A stretch of 64,000 nt of DNA from Agrobacterium tumefaciens (GTDB lineage: Bacteria > Pseudomonadota > Alphaproteobacteria > Rhizobiales > Rhizobiaceae), in contig NZ_JXQV01000030.1 of assembly GCF_000834635.1 (NCBI RefSeq), forward strand, positions 434,001 through 498,000. Reading direction: 5' to 3'. A program made the position numbers and the translations under genes. This document shows, piece by piece, positions 47,488-57,498 of the stretch (position 1 is its first letter; each line of letters starts with the position of its first letter). The notes under the pieces were generated by a model, which saw only the letters and a program-made list of their open reading frames with translations, was not told the origin of the DNA and ran no database searches.

Positions 47488-47766
47488 TCAGCCCTTGGCT
47501 GCTTTCAACTCGTCAATCTTTGCGCAGAGGTTCTTGAGAACGAAGTATTCCTCGGTCGAAACCTTGCCTTCGTTGACTTCCTGCGTCCACTGTTCCAGCG
47601 GGATCTTGATGCCGAATTCCTTGTCGATCGCAAAGACTATGTCGAGGAAGTCCAAGCTATCGATGCCCAGATCGTCAATCGTGTGGCTTTCAGGCGTAAT
47701 GGTTTCGCGTTCGATTTCGCTTGTGTCAGCGATAATATCTGCAACCTTATCGAATGTAGCTGTCAC
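47488..47766 (-). CDS. acpXL: Acyl carrier protein AcpXL
   Basis: A 92-residue specialised carrier protein that bears the 27-hydroxyoctacosanoic chain for lipid A. The phosphopantetheine Ser is S37 in [13 protein letters not shown]. The residues match rhizobial AcpXL closely ([25 protein letters not shown] is diagnostic), and the length is exactly the family's. The start is GTG at 47764-47766 with AAGGAA 7 bp upstream; the frame extends to 47964 antisense/overlap to hemN without similarity. First gene of the cluster. Confidence 0.97.
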   Translation of the reverse strand: MTATFDKVADIIADTSEIERETITPESHTIDDLGIDSLDFLDIVFAIDKEFGIKIPLEQWTQEVNEGKVSTEEYFVLKNLCAKIDELKAAKG

Positions 47767-47875
47767 GCCAATATTCCTTCGTGTCTCTTTATGTATGACG
47801 CTCCACATAGGGAACTTGCGCAAAAAAGCCAATGGTTTCGTGAAGTATCCTGGAATTTTCAGAGCAAAGTGTTGC

Positions 47876-49225
47876 TTAAACAGCAACCGAATGGCGCCCG
47901 CGACCGTTCGAAAGGTACGTATCGAAAGTAGCCGCGATGCTTCTGGCAAAGGGCTTGCCCGCATCTAACAATCTGAAAATGCCGTCTTCGATGACAACAA
48001 GACCATCGCGATCTCGCATAGCGAAGTCTCTGGCCTCAGTTGCCACACCATGGCCCACGGAGCCGTACATTGCACAAAGAGCTGTGAGGTCGATAGCGAA
48101 ATCACACATGATCTTCTCGATGACGAAGCCGCGCACCCGGTCCGCGTCTGATAACGCGATGCCGCGCACCACGCAAAGACCATCACCATCCGCCATACGC
48201 TCATATTCACCAGTGGCCGGCATGTTCTGAACATAGCCCTGCGGCAATTTGCCGATGGCCGATGCACCAAGCCCGATCAGGGCATCGGCGCAATCATCCG
48301 TATAGCCCTGAAAGTTTCGCTTCAGAACGCCGTTCTTCAGCGCCACCGCAAGCTTGTCGTCAGGCTTTGCGAAGTGGTCGATACCAACAGCGACATATCC
48401 TGATGCAACAAGCATATCTGCCGCCATCGTCATTTGCCGGTATCGCTCCATCACATCCGGCAGCGCATCCTCGGGGATCATCGTTTGATGCTTCTTCATC
48501 CATGGCACATGGGCGTAGCCGAAGAGCGCGATGCGGTCGGGGTCAAGCGAGATGATCTGATCAACTGTGTCGCGCAACGTATTGAGCGTCTGATGCGGAA
48601 GGCCGTAGAGAATATCGCAATTGACCGAATGAACGCCCCTCGCCCGCACTGCGTCCACCACCGATTTCGTCTGATCGAAGGTCTGGATGCGGTTGATGGT
48701 CTGCTGCACCTTCTCGTCAAAATCCTGCACGCCGAGACTGGCCCGCGTCATGCCCATGGCGGCCAAGGCATCGTAACGCCCCTCGTCCAGATCATTGGGA
48801 TCCATCTCGACACTGATTTCGACATTGGGCGCAAAATTGAATGAGGCCCGCAGACAGTCCATCAATGCCTTGAGGTCATCAGGCTTGACCATGGTCGGCG
48901 AGCCGCCGCCAAAATGCACAGCCGTTACCCTGGCGTCTCGCGATACATGCGCGCCAACCTTTAAAACCTCCCGATGCAAGGATTTCAGGTAGGTCGCAAT
49001 CGGCTCATATTTCAATGTGTGCTTGGTGTGACAGGCACAAAACCAGCACAATCGGTCACAATAGGGAATATGAACATAGAGGGATATACTGTTCGATTTA
49101 TCTAATTTTCCAAGCCACGAAGTAGAGACGGACGAATCAACCCCATCATGGAAGTGTGGTGAAGTAGGATAGCTCGTATAGCGCGGAACAGCGGCACCAT
49201 ATTTGTGAATGAGATGCTCGGTCAA
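47876..49225 (-). CDS. hemN: Oxygen-independent coproporphyrinogen III oxidase
   Basis: A 449-residue radical-SAM enzyme that decarboxylates coproporphyrinogen III anaerobically in heme synthesis. [12 protein letters not shown] at the N-terminus, the C-x3-C-x2-C cluster motif in [19 protein letters not shown] (C56, C60, C63), and GGGSPTM are present. An ATG at 49246 lacks a ribosome binding site; the TTG at 49225 follows AGAGGGAA and gives [10 protein letters not shown], so I prefer it. An FNR-type box (49294-49307) lies upstream, consistent with oxygen-limited expression. Divergent from fnrN. Confidence 0.95.
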   Translation of the reverse strand: MTEHLIHKYGAAVPRYTSYPTSPHFHDGVDSSVSTSWLGKLDKSNSISLYVHIPYCDRLCWFCACHTKHTLKYEPIATYLKSLHREVLKVGAHVSRDARVTAVHFGGGSPTMVKPDDLKALMDCLRASFNFAPNVEISVEMDPNDLDEGRYDALAAMGMTRASLGVQDFDEKVQQTINRIQTFDQTKSVVDAVRARGVHSVNCDILYGLPHQTLNTLRDTVDQIISLDPDRIALFGYAHVPWMKKHQTMIPEDALPDVMERYRQMTMAADMLVASGYVAVGIDHFAKPDDKLAVALKNGVLKRNFQGYTDDCADALIGLGASAIGKLPQGYVQNMPATGEYERMADGDGLCVVRGIALSDADRVRGFVIEKIMCDFAIDLTALCAMYGSVGHGVATEARDFAMRDRDGLVVIEDGIFRLLDAGKPFARSIAATFDTYLSNGRGRHSVAV

Positions 49226-49293
49226 AACGCAATTCCCTCTTAGCATATATCAATTCTGCGACTATAAAATACAGGCTGCGACAGTTTGAAACT

Positions 49294-49307
49294 TTGACTT
49301 CGATCAA
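49294..49307. promoter_or_regulatory. FNR/FixK-type anaerobox upstream of hemN
   Basis: TTGAC-TTCG-ATCAA differs from TTGAT-N4-ATCAA at one base. It lies between divergent hemN and fnrN, about 70 bp from the hemN start and 125 bp from fnrN. FnrN would be expected to bind it; in Rhizobium fnrN is known to autoregulate through such boxes. Confidence 0.8.
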
Positions 49308-49374
49308 TTCGAGGCGTAAAGATTGTCATCTCAAAGCCGTGGGGGATTACGGCTTGTCGGGGTGGGACGAATGC

Positions 49375-49392
49375 ATACCAAGCGATTGGTAT
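49375..49392. promoter_or_regulatory. Perfect 7-4-7 palindrome upstream of fnrN
   Basis: ATACCAA-GCGA-TTGGTAT is a perfect inverted repeat ending 38 bp before the fnrN ATG. Its half-sites do not match the FNR box, it has no T-run, and its location in a promoter region suggests an operator for another protein. Confidence 0.4.
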
Positions 49393-49429
49393 CACAGCTT
49401 TGCCGCGACCTTCAGGATCGGGAAGCACT

Positions 49430-50155
49430 ATGGACACGTTACAGCGAAGCATACACAACTCCGATCTTCCAGTGGTATGTCGGTCCTGTGAAGCACGGCA
49501 TGGCGGTCTCTGCGGCGTCTTGCTTCCGCAACAACTCGTCGAGTTGAACAGGCATTCCAGCCGCAGGAAGATCGAACTCGGCCATGAAATGCTCGGCCAG
49601 GGCGAGCAAGTGGAATATTACGCCAACATTCTCAAAGGTGTGGTGAAACTATCCAGAGTCATGGCGGATGGTCGCCAGCAGATCGTCGGCCTGCAATTTG
49701 CACCCGATTTCCTCGGACGCCCGTTCATTCACGAAAGCAGCATGACGGCGGAAGCAGCCACCGAAGTGGAGATCTGCAGCTTTCCACGCCGCATTATCGA
49801 CCGCATGGTTGGCGAAATTCCAAGCATGGAGCGGAAGCTTCACAGCCAGTCTCTGAAAGAGCTCGATGAGGCGCGCGACTGGATGCTGACACTGGGCCGC
49901 AAGTCGGCGCAGGAAAAAGTCGCAAGCTTTCTCTATCTGATCGCGACTCACATAGACCCGGAAAACGAGGACAAATCCTGCTTTGATTTGCCTCTGTCAC
50001 GCGCCGATATCGCAGACTTCCTGGGCCTGACGATCGAGACCGTCAGCCGCCAGATGACGAAGCTGCGCAAAGAGGGTCTGATCAAGATCGAGAACAATCG
50101 CCATATCACCGTGCCCGATATGCTTTCGCTCAACATGGCTGCGGGAAATGACTGA
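49430..50155 (+). CDS. fnrN: FNR/CRP-family oxygen-responsive regulator FnrN
   Basis: A 241-residue regulator. The N-terminal Cys cluster, C17-x2-C20-x7-C28 plus C116, matches the [4Fe-4S] ligands of FNR, so it should sense oxygen directly. A cyclic-nucleotide-binding-fold beta-roll spans about 40-150, and the C-terminal helix-turn-helix (SRADIADFLGLTIETVSRQMTKLRKEGLIKI) carries the E-x-x-S-R that reads TTGA half-sites. Rhizobial FnrN activates microaerobic genes such as fixNOQP and hemN. The ATG at 49430 is preferred over 49400 because of upstream GGAAG. Autoregulation via the upstream anaerobox is likely. Confidence 0.95.
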   Translation: MDTLQRSIHNSDLPVVCRSCEARHGGLCGVLLPQQLVELNRHSSRRKIELGHEMLGQGEQVEYYANILKGVVKLSRVMADGRQQIVGLQFAPDFLGRPFIHESSMTAEAATEVEICSFPRRIIDRMVGEIPSMERKLHSQSLKELDEARDWMLTLGRKSAQEKVASFLYLIATHIDPENEDKSCFDLPLSRADIADFLGLTIETVSRQMTKLRKEGLIKIENNRHITVPDMLSLNMAAGND

Positions 50156-50235
50156 CAGCTAGAAACGCGCCTAGAGCAGACTGGTAACAGGCTTTCCGTC
50201 GGGAATTTTGTAGAAGCAGAGAGTGATTGTGTTTT

Positions 50236-50255
50236 CGGTGAACCCGTGTTCACCG
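50236..50255. repeat. Perfect 8-4-8 inverted repeat
   Basis: CGGTGAAC-CCGT-GTTCACCG, about 80 bp after the fnrN stop. It has no T-run on the + strand, so either a Rho-type pause or a protein site; it could lie in the 3' end of the transcript of the small ORF on the other strand. Confidence 0.35.
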
Positions 50256-50263
50256 GAACCAAA

Positions 50264-50368
50264 CTAGCGTATCTGCATGGTGTAGCTAGACATCATGGAC
50301 GGTGCCTTGGCTGGTTCGGGGTGGAATAATGACGCCCCGACGATCAAACCGACAATGATACACTTCAT
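50264..50368 (-). CDS. Candidate tiny secreted peptide (34 residues)
   Basis: An ORF of 34 codons with ATG at 50366-50368 and a GGGGGG stretch 6-11 bp upstream. The N-terminus MKCIIVGLIVGASLFHP is a hydrophobic helix that could act as a signal or membrane anchor, and the tail is short and Met/Ser-rich. No family is recognised. It occupies an otherwise empty 370-bp stretch (50156-50524) between fnrN and the lipoprotein gene, which is the main reason to list it. Confidence 0.35.
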   Translation of the reverse strand: MKCIIVGLIVGASLFHPEPAKAPSMMSSYTMQIR

Positions 50369-50494
50369 GGTTACGCCCCCCAGCGCTTGCGATGTTTTTT
50401 ACCTCGCTTGGCTGAAACTATAACCCGGAAGTTGCATATGCCCGTTTAAAAAAAGCGGTTAGCAGTTGGCTTATACAAAGCGTAGAATCATAAG

Positions 50495-50512
50495 CGGGAC
50501 GATAACGTCCCG
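50495..50512 (-). terminator. GC hairpin after the lipoprotein gene
   Basis: CGGGACG-ATAA-CGTCCCG, 13 bp after the minus-strand lipoprotein stop, with only a weak T-rich tail (CTTATGATTC). Probably a terminator. Confidence 0.5.
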
Positions 50513-50524
50513 TTAAGACATGAC

Positions 50525-50926
50525 TTATTGCGAAGCTGCGGGAGTCGCCACAGGCTTTTGATGCTCCGAAAGCGCCCGCAACTCGGCAACCCGGCGTTTG
50601 TATTCCTTCTCGGAAATCTGGCCCTTGCTCCGGGCGTTTCCAAGCCGCGTCATGGTTGTTTCCATCGAGGTGGCTTCGTCGTCCTGCATCTGCGGCAGAG
50701 CGGCTGTCATCGGCGTGGCGAAGGTTGGATAGGTTCCCGTGTCGCGCTTTTGCGAAACGGGAGAAGCATCAACCTTGCGCGGCCCAACGACCTCAGCCGC
50801 CGGGCGCTTCATGTTGGCGGGTGCAACAACGGGTTCAAGGTTTTGGCAACCTGCCAGAAGCGGCAGCGCAAGGCCAAAAACGGAAAAGACAGTCGCCGCT
50901 CTTACGCTCACCATATGCTTGCCCAT
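50525..50926 (-). CDS. Small SHOCT-like lipoprotein
   Basis: A 133-residue lipoprotein: signal peptide with LPLLAGC (about residues 24-30), a Pro/Ala-rich middle, and a C-terminal helix-turn-helix-like segment LGNARSKGQISEKEYKRRVAELRAL that fits a SHOCT-type short C-terminal domain (G-x-I-[ST]-x-x-E-[YF]). The ATG at 50926 gives the correct signal peptide; the frame open to 51094 overlaps the divergent phaC 5' region. Function unknown. No obvious partner. Confidence 0.75.
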   Translation of the reverse strand: MGKHMVSVRAATVFSVFGLALPLLAGCQNLEPVVAPANMKRPAAEVVGPRKVDASPVSQKRDTGTYPTFATPMTAALPQMQDDEATSMETTMTRLGNARSKGQISEKEYKRRVAELRALSEHQKPVATPAASQ

Positions 50927-51053
50927 GCCTTGTCCCGCCTGTAACGAATTATTTAAATACACAACGCCGTGATCCATAGCGTCTCTGTCGCTGGAACTTG
51001 TATTCGTTTTCATGCAGAATGTGCAAACACAAAAATGCACCGGAGTACAATGT

Positions 51054-52901
51054 ATGGCAGGCACTGACGGCGGGGGGAGAGACGAAGGAGACAAGCGAAA
51101 GGGCTTTGATCCTAAATCCGCCGAAGCCTACATGGTGCGGGATCCGCAGGCCTTTGCCATGAACGTGGCCAAGGCACTGGAAAATCTGGGAAAAGCCGCA
51201 TCGGAATGGATTGCTCCGCGCGAGCGAGGAGAGATTCCGCAAACCAGTGCCAGCCCAATGAGCGATCTATTTCAAACATTATCCGATGTCGCTGAATATT
51301 GGATGGCAGAGCCAAAGCGCTCGGTCGAGGCGCAAACGCATCTTCTCTCCAGCTACTTCGACATATGGCAAAAATCGGTTTCTCAGCTTTCCGGCGATGA
51401 TGCAGACAAGCAAGAAAAGCCCGACAGCCAGCCACGGCACAAGCGCTTTGCAGATGAGGAATGGCAATCGAACCCGTTCTTTGACGCGTTGCAGAAAGTG
51501 TACCTCGTAACCGCCGCATGGGCAGAGCGCATGGTAACGGATGCGGAAGGGCTGGACGACAAGACCCGCCAGAAGGCGCGGTTCTACATGCGGCAGGTGA
51601 CGGAAGCGATTTCCCCCGCCAACTTCGCGTTCACCAACCCGCAGGTCTTTCGTGAAACTGTGGCCACAAGCGGCGCCAATCTGGTGAAAGGCATGGCCCA
51701 ACTGGCCGAAGACATGGCGGCGGGCAATGGCAACATCAAACTGCGCCAGACCGATTACAGCAAATTCGTCATCGGCCAGAATATTGCCGTCACTCCCGGC
51801 AAGGTCATCGCCCGCAGCGATCTTTGCGAAATCATCCAATACGCTCCCTCAACCGAAAAAGTGCTGAAGCGACCCCTGTTGATCATCCCGCCATGGATCA
51901 ACAAGTTCTATATTCTTGATCTCAATGCCCGCAAATCCTTCGTCAAATGGTGTGTGGACCAGGGGCATACCGTGTTCATGATCTCCTGGGTAAACCCGGA
52001 TGCGCGCCATGCGGAAAAGGGCTGGGATGACTACGCGCAAGAGGGAATCGAGTTCGCGCTGGACACGATAGAACAGGCAACCGGTGAAAAGCAGATCAAT
52101 GCGGTGGGCTATTGCATCGGCGGAACGCTGCTTGCCTCCACGCTTGCGCTGCATGCCCAACAGAAGAACAAACGCATACGTTCGGCCACGCTGCTCGCAG
52201 CACAAACGGATTTTACCCATGCCGGCGATCTGAAGGTCTTCATAGACGAGCAGCAACTGGCCGCACTCGACGCCCATATGAAGGCCGTGGGGTATCTGGA
52301 TGGTACGATCATGGCCAGCGTCTTCAATATGCTCAGGGCATCCGACCTGATCTGGCCTTATGTCGTCGATAATTATCTGCGCGGGGCGCAGCCCCCACCC
52401 TTTGACCTTCTCTACTGGAATTCCGATTCGAGCCGCGTGGCTGCTGCCATTCACTCGTTTTATCTGCGCAACTGCTATCTGGAAAACAATCTGGCAGAAG
52501 GGCGCATGCAGGTGGCAGGCAAGGTGGTCAATCTCAAGGATATCGAAATACCGATCTACGACCTCGCCGCCCGGGACGACCATATCGCGCCCGCCAAATC
52601 CGTGTTTGCAGGTGCGGATCTTTTCGGCGGTCCGGTCGAGTTTGTGCTCAGCGGCTCCGGCCATATCGCAGGTGTCGTCAATCCGCCTGAGATGGCCAAA
52701 TATCAATATTGGACAGGCGTATCACCATCCGGTGACTTTGATGCCTGGCACCAGGCAGCCGAGACCCGCAAAGGCTCTTGGTGGCCGCATTGGCAAATGT
52801 GGATTGAGGCACGTGACAAACGCAGGGTCGCCGCCCGCATACCCGGCGATGGCGCCCTGCCCGCCCTTTGCGATGCGCCTGGCACTTATGTCCTTGAATA
52901 A
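51054..52901 (+). CDS. phaC: Class I poly(3-hydroxyalkanoate) synthase
   Basis: A 615-residue synthase that polymerises 3-hydroxybutyryl-CoA into PHB granules. The lipase-like box with catalytic Cys is [10 protein letters not shown], and [33 protein letters not shown] and the C-terminal HIAGVVNPP segment (catalytic His) are typical of PhaC. The N-terminal ~100 residues are variable. The ATG at 51054 has CCGGAG 8 bp upstream; 51012 also is open. No phaA, phaB or phasin gene adjoins, as usual in Rhizobiaceae. Confidence 0.97.
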   Translation: MAGTDGGGRDEGDKRKGFDPKSAEAYMVRDPQAFAMNVAKALENLGKAASEWIAPRERGEIPQTSASPMSDLFQTLSDVAEYWMAEPKRSVEAQTHLLSSYFDIWQKSVSQLSGDDADKQEKPDSQPRHKRFADEEWQSNPFFDALQKVYLVTAAWAERMVTDAEGLDDKTRQKARFYMRQVTEAISPANFAFTNPQVFRETVATSGANLVKGMAQLAEDMAAGNGNIKLRQTDYSKFVIGQNIAVTPGKVIARSDLCEIIQYAPSTEKVLKRPLLIIPPWINKFYILDLNARKSFVKWCVDQGHTVFMISWVNPDARHAEKGWDDYAQEGIEFALDTIEQATGEKQINAVGYCIGGTLLASTLALHAQQKNKRIRSATLLAAQTDFTHAGDLKVFIDEQQLAALDAHMKAVGYLDGTIMASVFNMLRASDLIWPYVVDNYLRGAQPPPFDLLYWNSDSSRVAAAIHSFYLRNCYLENNLAEGRMQVAGKVVNLKDIEIPIYDLAARDDHIAPAKSVFAGADLFGGPVEFVLSGSGHIAGVVNPPEMAKYQYWTGVSPSGDFDAWHQAAETRKGSWWPHWQMWIEARDKRRVAARIPGDGALPALCDAPGTYVLE

Positions 52902-52927
52902 GCGCGAAGCGCGCACAACACTGCGCC

Positions 52928-53647
52928 ATGATCTTTGATTCTCCGCTCATTCCAGCGACGCTCATCTCACGCTACAAGCGTTTCCTCTTCGATGCCGTGC
53001 TGGAAGACGGCACTAAGATAACAGGTTCCTGCCCCAACACCGGCTCAATGCGCGGTTTGACAGCGCCGGGTTCGCGCGTGTGGCTGTCGCAACATGACAG
53101 CCCGACCCGCAAATATAGGCACTGTCTGGAACTGGTGGAAGCGGATGGCACAATCGTCGGCATTAACACCGGCATGCCAAACAAGCTTGCTGAGGAAGCC
53201 ATAAGCAAGAACCGCATCCCATCATTAGCCGGCTATACGACCGTCAGGCGCGAGCAGAAATACGGCATCAATTCGCGAATCGATTTTCTTCTGTCAGCGC
53301 CGGGCAGGCCGGACGCTTATGTGGAAGTGAAGAACGTGCATTTCATGCGCCAGCAGGGCCTTGCCGAATTTCCCGATACCGCCACCAAGCGCGGTGCAAA
53401 ACACTTGGATGAACTGGGCGATGCGGCACAGGCAGGCTACCGCGCAGTCATGCTCTACCTTATCCAGCGAAGCGATTGCGACCGTTTGCGCATCTGTGGC
53501 GATCTTGATCCGGTCTATTCCGCCGCCTTTCAGAGGGCCATGCAGCGCGGCGTGGAAGCTTACGCCATAAAATGCAGCATCTCATCGCGGGAAATCATTG
53601 CAAATGAGATGGTGGCAATAGACGACGGGCACCAAGCTGCTTTATAA
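52928..53647 (+). CDS. sfsA: Sugar fermentation stimulation protein homologue SfsA
   Basis: A 239-residue SfsA-family protein. Recognised by [112 protein letters not shown]. SfsA contains an OB-fold and a nuclease-like domain (the E-V-K motif), yet its role is uncertain. It sits 26 bp after phaC and 32 bp before map on the same strand, probably an operon. Confidence 0.95.
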   Translation: MIFDSPLIPATLISRYKRFLFDAVLEDGTKITGSCPNTGSMRGLTAPGSRVWLSQHDSPTRKYRHCLELVEADGTIVGINTGMPNKLAEEAISKNRIPSLAGYTTVRREQKYGINSRIDFLLSAPGRPDAYVEVKNVHFMRQQGLAEFPDTATKRGAKHLDELGDAAQAGYRAVMLYLIQRSDCDRLRICGDLDPVYSAAFQRAMQRGVEAYAIKCSISSREIIANEMVAIDDGHQAAL

Positions 53648-53679
53648 AACAAAGCATTAAAAGACAAGAAAGCTTTACC

Positions 53680-54510
53680 ATGGTCACTTACATCGACGCA
53701 GCAGCGGCCCCAACCCGGAACACCGGCGTCATCCGGTTGTACAATGCCGAAGACTTCAAAGGCATGCACAAAGCCAGCCAGTTGACGGCACGCTGCCTCG
53801 ATGAACTGGCCGCTATTGTCAAACCCGGCATCACAACGAACGCGATTGACCGCTTCGTGTTCGAATTCGGCATGGACAACAACGCCCTGCCCGCAACGCT
53901 GAACTATCGCGGCTATACAAAATCCGTCTGCACATCCATCAACCATGTCGTCTGCCACGGTATTCCCGATGACAAGCCTTTGCGCGAGGGAGACATCGTC
54001 AATATCGATGTGACCTATGTTCTGGATGGCTGGTACGGCGATTCCAGCCGCATGTATCCGGTCGGCCAGATCAAGCGCGCTTCGGAACGTCTCCTCGAAG
54101 TGACATATGAATGCCTAATGCGCGGCATCGCAGCAGTCAGGCCCGGCGCCCGCACAGGTGCCATCGGCGCTGCAATTCAGGCCTATGCGGAATCGGAGCG
54201 ATGCTCTGTCGTGACGGATTTCTGCGGCCATGGCGTCGGCCGCCTGTTCCACGATACTCCGAATATTCTGCATTACGGCAAGGAGACGGATGGGCCGGAA
54301 ATGCGCGAAGGCATGATTTTCACGATCGAACCGATGATCAATCTGGGCAAGGCGAATGTGAAAGTGCTGTCGGATGGCTGGACGGCGGTTACCCGCGACC
54401 GTTCGCTTTCCGCGCAGTATGAACACGCGGTTGGCGTGACGGCCACGGGGTGTGAGATCTTCACACTCTCCCCCGGCGGCCTGCACCGCCCTGGCCTGCC
54501 CCCGCTCTGA
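53680..54510 (+). CDS. map: Type I methionine aminopeptidase
   Basis: A 276-residue M24 peptidase removing N-terminal Met. Metal ligands are seen in [22 protein letters not shown] (two Asp), [15 protein letters not shown] (His), [10 protein letters not shown] (Glu) and [12 protein letters not shown] (Glu), and the substrate His in [12 protein letters not shown]. The N-terminal ~25 residues are extra relative to E. coli Map. Part of sfsA-map-radC run. Confidence 0.97.
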   Translation: MVTYIDAAAAPTRNTGVIRLYNAEDFKGMHKASQLTARCLDELAAIVKPGITTNAIDRFVFEFGMDNNALPATLNYRGYTKSVCTSINHVVCHGIPDDKPLREGDIVNIDVTYVLDGWYGDSSRMYPVGQIKRASERLLEVTYECLMRGIAAVRPGARTGAIGAAIQAYAESERCSVVTDFCGHGVGRLFHDTPNILHYGKETDGPEMREGMIFTIEPMINLGKANVKVLSDGWTAVTRDRSLSAQYEHAVGVTATGCEIFTLSPGGLHRPGLPPL

Positions 54511-54524
54511 ACGCAAGAGAGACG

Positions 54525-55361
54525 ATGCCGATGGCAAAACGCCCCGCTGATCAGAAAACGACAGTCGAGACCAGAGACGGCGCAACCGGCGGCTTTGCCG
54601 AAACCAGTGATGAACGGGGCTTTTTTTCCGAAGCCCGGCAGTCACCGAGAAAAATGAGAGTAGAGCCAGCACCCGCCGTTGATGCAGATGCAGCGCACTA
54701 CCTCGGTCATCGCGAGCGGCTTCGCGCGAAATACCGAGACCATGGCGATGCGGCGCTTGCCGACTATGAATTGCTGGAGCTCTTGCTGTTTCGCCTCATT
54801 CCCCGCCGGGACACAAAGCCAATCGCCAAGGCGTTGATTAGCCGCTTTGGTACCTTTGGCGGAGTGCTCGGCGCGCCCATACCGCTGCTGCTGGAGGTGA
54901 AGGGTGTCGGCGAGGCTGTTGCCCTCGACCTCAAACTCATCGCTTCTGTTTCCCAGCGCATGCTGAAAAGCGAAATCCGCAACAAGCAAGTGCTCGGCTC
55001 ATGGTCTTCCGTCATTGATTATTGCCATGCCGTCATGGCGCATGAAGCCCGCGAGCAATTCCGCATTTTGTTTCTCGACAAGCGCAATGTGCTGATCGCA
55101 GACGAGGTTCAGGGGCAAGGCACCGTGGACCACACGCCGGTCTATCCCCGCGAGGTCGTGCGGCGGGCGCTGGAACTGTCCTCCACCGCTATCATTCTCG
55201 TGCACAATCACCCCAGTGGCGACCCTACCCCATCTCGCGCTGATATCGATATGACCAAAACCATCATCGATACCGCCAAACCGCTGGGTATCTCTGTCCA
55301 TGATCACATCATCATCGGCAAGGATGGCCATGTGAGCTTCAAGGGCCTCCGCCTGATCTGA
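54525..55361 (+). CDS. radC: RadC-family (MPN+/JAB) protein
   Basis: A 278-residue protein with N-terminal helix-hairpin-helix region ([44 protein letters not shown]) and a C-terminal JAB domain with [16 protein letters not shown] as metal-binding motif. Despite the name, a DNA-repair role is not established; the domain predicts a metalloprotease or nuclease-like activity. ATG at 54525; an ATG two codons later (54531) is possible. 14 bp after map. Confidence 0.93.
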   Translation: MPMAKRPADQKTTVETRDGATGGFAETSDERGFFSEARQSPRKMRVEPAPAVDADAAHYLGHRERLRAKYRDHGDAALADYELLELLLFRLIPRRDTKPIAKALISRFGTFGGVLGAPIPLLLEVKGVGEAVALDLKLIASVSQRMLKSEIRNKQVLGSWSSVIDYCHAVMAHEAREQFRILFLDKRNVLIADEVQGQGTVDHTPVYPREVVRRALELSSTAIILVHNHPSGDPTPSRADIDMTKTIIDTAKPLGISVHDHIIIGKDGHVSFKGLRLI

Positions 55362-55385
55362 TCCTCCGAACATCTTAAAACAAAT

Positions 55386-55422
55386 CGGCCCCCGACGCTG
55401 GATCTCCAACATTCGGGGGCCG
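55386..55422 (-). terminator. Terminator between radC and aroG-type DAHP synthase
   Basis: CGGCCCCCGA (55386-55395) and TCGGGGGCCG (55413-55422) form a perfect 10-bp stem with a 17-nt loop. The T-rich tail GATTTGTTTT is on the minus strand, so it primarily terminates the DAHP synthase mRNA; it can also stop radC transcription. Confidence 0.85.
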
Positions 55423-55451
55423 GTTCAATCATTCACGCTTTAACAGCATAA

Positions 55452-56828
55452 TCAGCCGTTGACGACAGCCAGACGCTTTTCATCACGGCCGCTCTTCATG
55501 CGCTCGGACAGAAGGAACGCCAGTTCCAGCGCCTGATCCGCGTTGAGGCGAGGGTCGCAATGAGTGTGGTAACGATCAGACAGCGAGTCTGCCGTAACAG
55601 TGCGCGCACCGCCGGTGCATTCCGTCACATCCTTGCCGGTCATCTCGATATGGATGCCGCCTGGATGCGTGCCTTCGGCGCGGTGAATCTGGAAAAAGCT
55701 CTCGACCTCAGACAGAATGCGCTCGAACGGACGTGTCTTGTAGTGGTTGAGCGTGATCGTGTTGCCATGCATCGGATCGCAGGACCAGACGACCTTGCGG
55801 CCTTCTTTTTCGACGGCGCGGATCAGCTTTGGCAGGCTCTCGGCAACCTTGTCATGGCCGAAACGGCAGATCAGCGTCAGGCGTCCCGCTTCATTGGATG
55901 GGTTCAGCGCATCGATCAGCTCGATCAGATTATCCGGCTGCAAAGACGGGCCGCACTTCAGACCAATCGGGTTCTTGATGCCACGGAAATATTCCACATG
56001 CGCATGGTCCAACTGGCGGGTACGGTCGCCAATCCAGAGCATGTGGCCCGATGTTGCATACCAGTCGCCAGACGTCGAATCGATGCGGGTCAGCGCTTCT
56101 TCATAACCAAGCAGCAAAGCTTCGTGGCTGGTGAAAAAATCTGTTTCGCGCAGGCTTGGCTGGTTTTCAGACGTGATACCAATGGCCTTCATGAAGTCCA
56201 TTGTCTCAGAAATGCGGCTGGCCAGCTTGCGGTAACGATCCGCCTGCGGGCTATCCTTGACGAAACCGAGCATCCACTGGTGCACATTTTCAAGGTTGGC
56301 ATAACCACCCATGGCAAAGGCACGCAGAAGGTTCAGCGTCGCGGCAGACTGGCGGTAAGCGTCCAGCTGACGCTCGGGGTTCGGAACGCGCGAGGCTTCG
56401 TTGAACTCAATGCCATTGATGATGTCACCGCGATAGGACGGCAGGTTTACGCCATCCTGGGTCTCGATGTTGGACGAGCGCGGCTTGGCGAACTGACCGG
56501 CGATGCGGCCAACCTTCACGACAGGAAGCTGCGCGCCATAGGTCAGAACGACGGCCATTTGCAGGAACGCACGGAAGAAGTCGCGGATGTTATCAGCGCC
56601 ATGCTCCAGAAAGCTCTCAGCGCAATCGCCACCCTGCAACAGGAATGCTTCGCCTTCGGCAACACTGGCAAGCTGCTTCTTCAAGCGGCGCGCTTCACCG
56701 GCAAACACCAGTGGCGGATAGGTTGCCAACGTTGCTTCCGTTGCAGCCACTGCCGCTGCATTCGGATATTCGGGAACCTGCTGGATCGGCTTGTGCCTCC
56801 AACTGCTCGGTGTCCAATTCTGTGCCAT
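55452..56828 (-). CDS. Class II DAHP synthase
   Basis: A 458-residue enzyme (plant-type/AroA-II) that condenses phosphoenolpyruvate and erythrose-4-phosphate to begin the shikimate pathway. Landmarks: [20 protein letters not shown] at the N-terminus, [96 protein letters not shown], and [22 protein letters not shown]. The ATG at 56828 follows GGCGAGAAGAAC; the frame to 56870 is not supported. Monocistronic. Confidence 0.96.
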   Translation of the reverse strand: MAQNWTPSSWRHKPIQQVPEYPNAAAVAATEATLATYPPLVFAGEARRLKKQLASVAEGEAFLLQGGDCAESFLEHGADNIRDFFRAFLQMAVVLTYGAQLPVVKVGRIAGQFAKPRSSNIETQDGVNLPSYRGDIINGIEFNEASRVPNPERQLDAYRQSAATLNLLRAFAMGGYANLENVHQWMLGFVKDSPQADRYRKLASRISETMDFMKAIGITSENQPSLRETDFFTSHEALLLGYEEALTRIDSTSGDWYATSGHMLWIGDRTRQLDHAHVEYFRGIKNPIGLKCGPSLQPDNLIELIDALNPSNEAGRLTLICRFGHDKVAESLPKLIRAVEKEGRKVVWSCDPMHGNTITLNHYKTRPFERILSEVESFFQIHRAEGTHPGGIHIEMTGKDVTECTGGARTVTADSLSDRYHTHCDPRLNADQALELAFLLSERMKSGRDEKRLAVVNG

Positions 56829-57006
56829 GTTCTTCTCGCCTGTGACGCCACCAAATAAAGGAGGCAGCAACTACCCCTGTTAATCGCGCGCTTATAAACA
56901 TTTTCACCCCAGCTTGCAAAGGCCAAGTTCGCCGCGATTCGTCCGGTTTGCCATCCCCTTTTGGCCCATAATGCCCTTCGAGGCAGGAGGAAAGTCTAGG
57001 TAGCTT

Positions 57007-57498
57007 TCACAATATCAGCTCCAGCCGCACTTTCTGCAGTTCCACCTGCATGGTCTCAGACCATTGCGGGCCCCGCCATACAATATGAAAGCCGCAACGT
57101 TCGTAGAGCCGGATAGCATTGATGTTTTGGGCATGCGTCGCGATCTTGGCGACAGGAATGTGAGAGCTGCGCATCTGGTCTAGGAAATGGTCAACGATTG
57201 CGCGTCCGATGCCCCTGCCCTGAAAGTCGGGATCGATCCAGATATCGGAAATGTAGTCGGCATCCCCTTCGCATGCACCCCAGCCAACGAGTATGCCATC
57301 GATTTCAACAATGGCCACATCGCACTGGGTCTGGAGGGCAAAGGTCTCAAATTCACCGCGAACGCGCTCGATGACAACTGGATCGAGATAGGTGCTTTCG
57401 AAAGCGCTGCTGGATTTCCAGGCAGCAAAACCAACAAGGCCGACCGCATTGCGATCGGCCTCTGTCATGGGTCGAATTTGTAGTCCGCTTACCACCAC
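57007..57498 (-). CDS. GNAT-family N-acetyltransferase
   Basis: A 163-residue acetyltransferase with [24 protein letters not shown] (motif A) and [18 protein letters not shown] (motif B). It begins with GTG at 57498, overlapping the last 10 bp of gatA, so translation is coupled; the ATG ten codons in (57468) is an alternative. Together gatC-gatA-GNAT form an operon. Similar in size and N-terminal pattern to the GNAT protein at 34.7-35.2 kb. Substrate unknown. Confidence 0.85.
   Translation of the reverse strand: MVVSGLQIRPMTEADRNAVGLVGFAAWKSSSAFESTYLDPVVIERVRGEFETFALQTQCDVAIVEIDGILVGWGACEGDADYISDIWIDPDFQGRGIGRAIVDHFLDQMRSSHIPVAKIATHAQNINAIRLYERCGFHIVWRGPQWSETMQVELQKVRLELIL

Noticed and set aside
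55560..56858. 432-codon plus-strand frame opposite DAHP synthase
   Set aside because: Mirror of a strongly conserved enzyme; no domain and no ribosome binding site.
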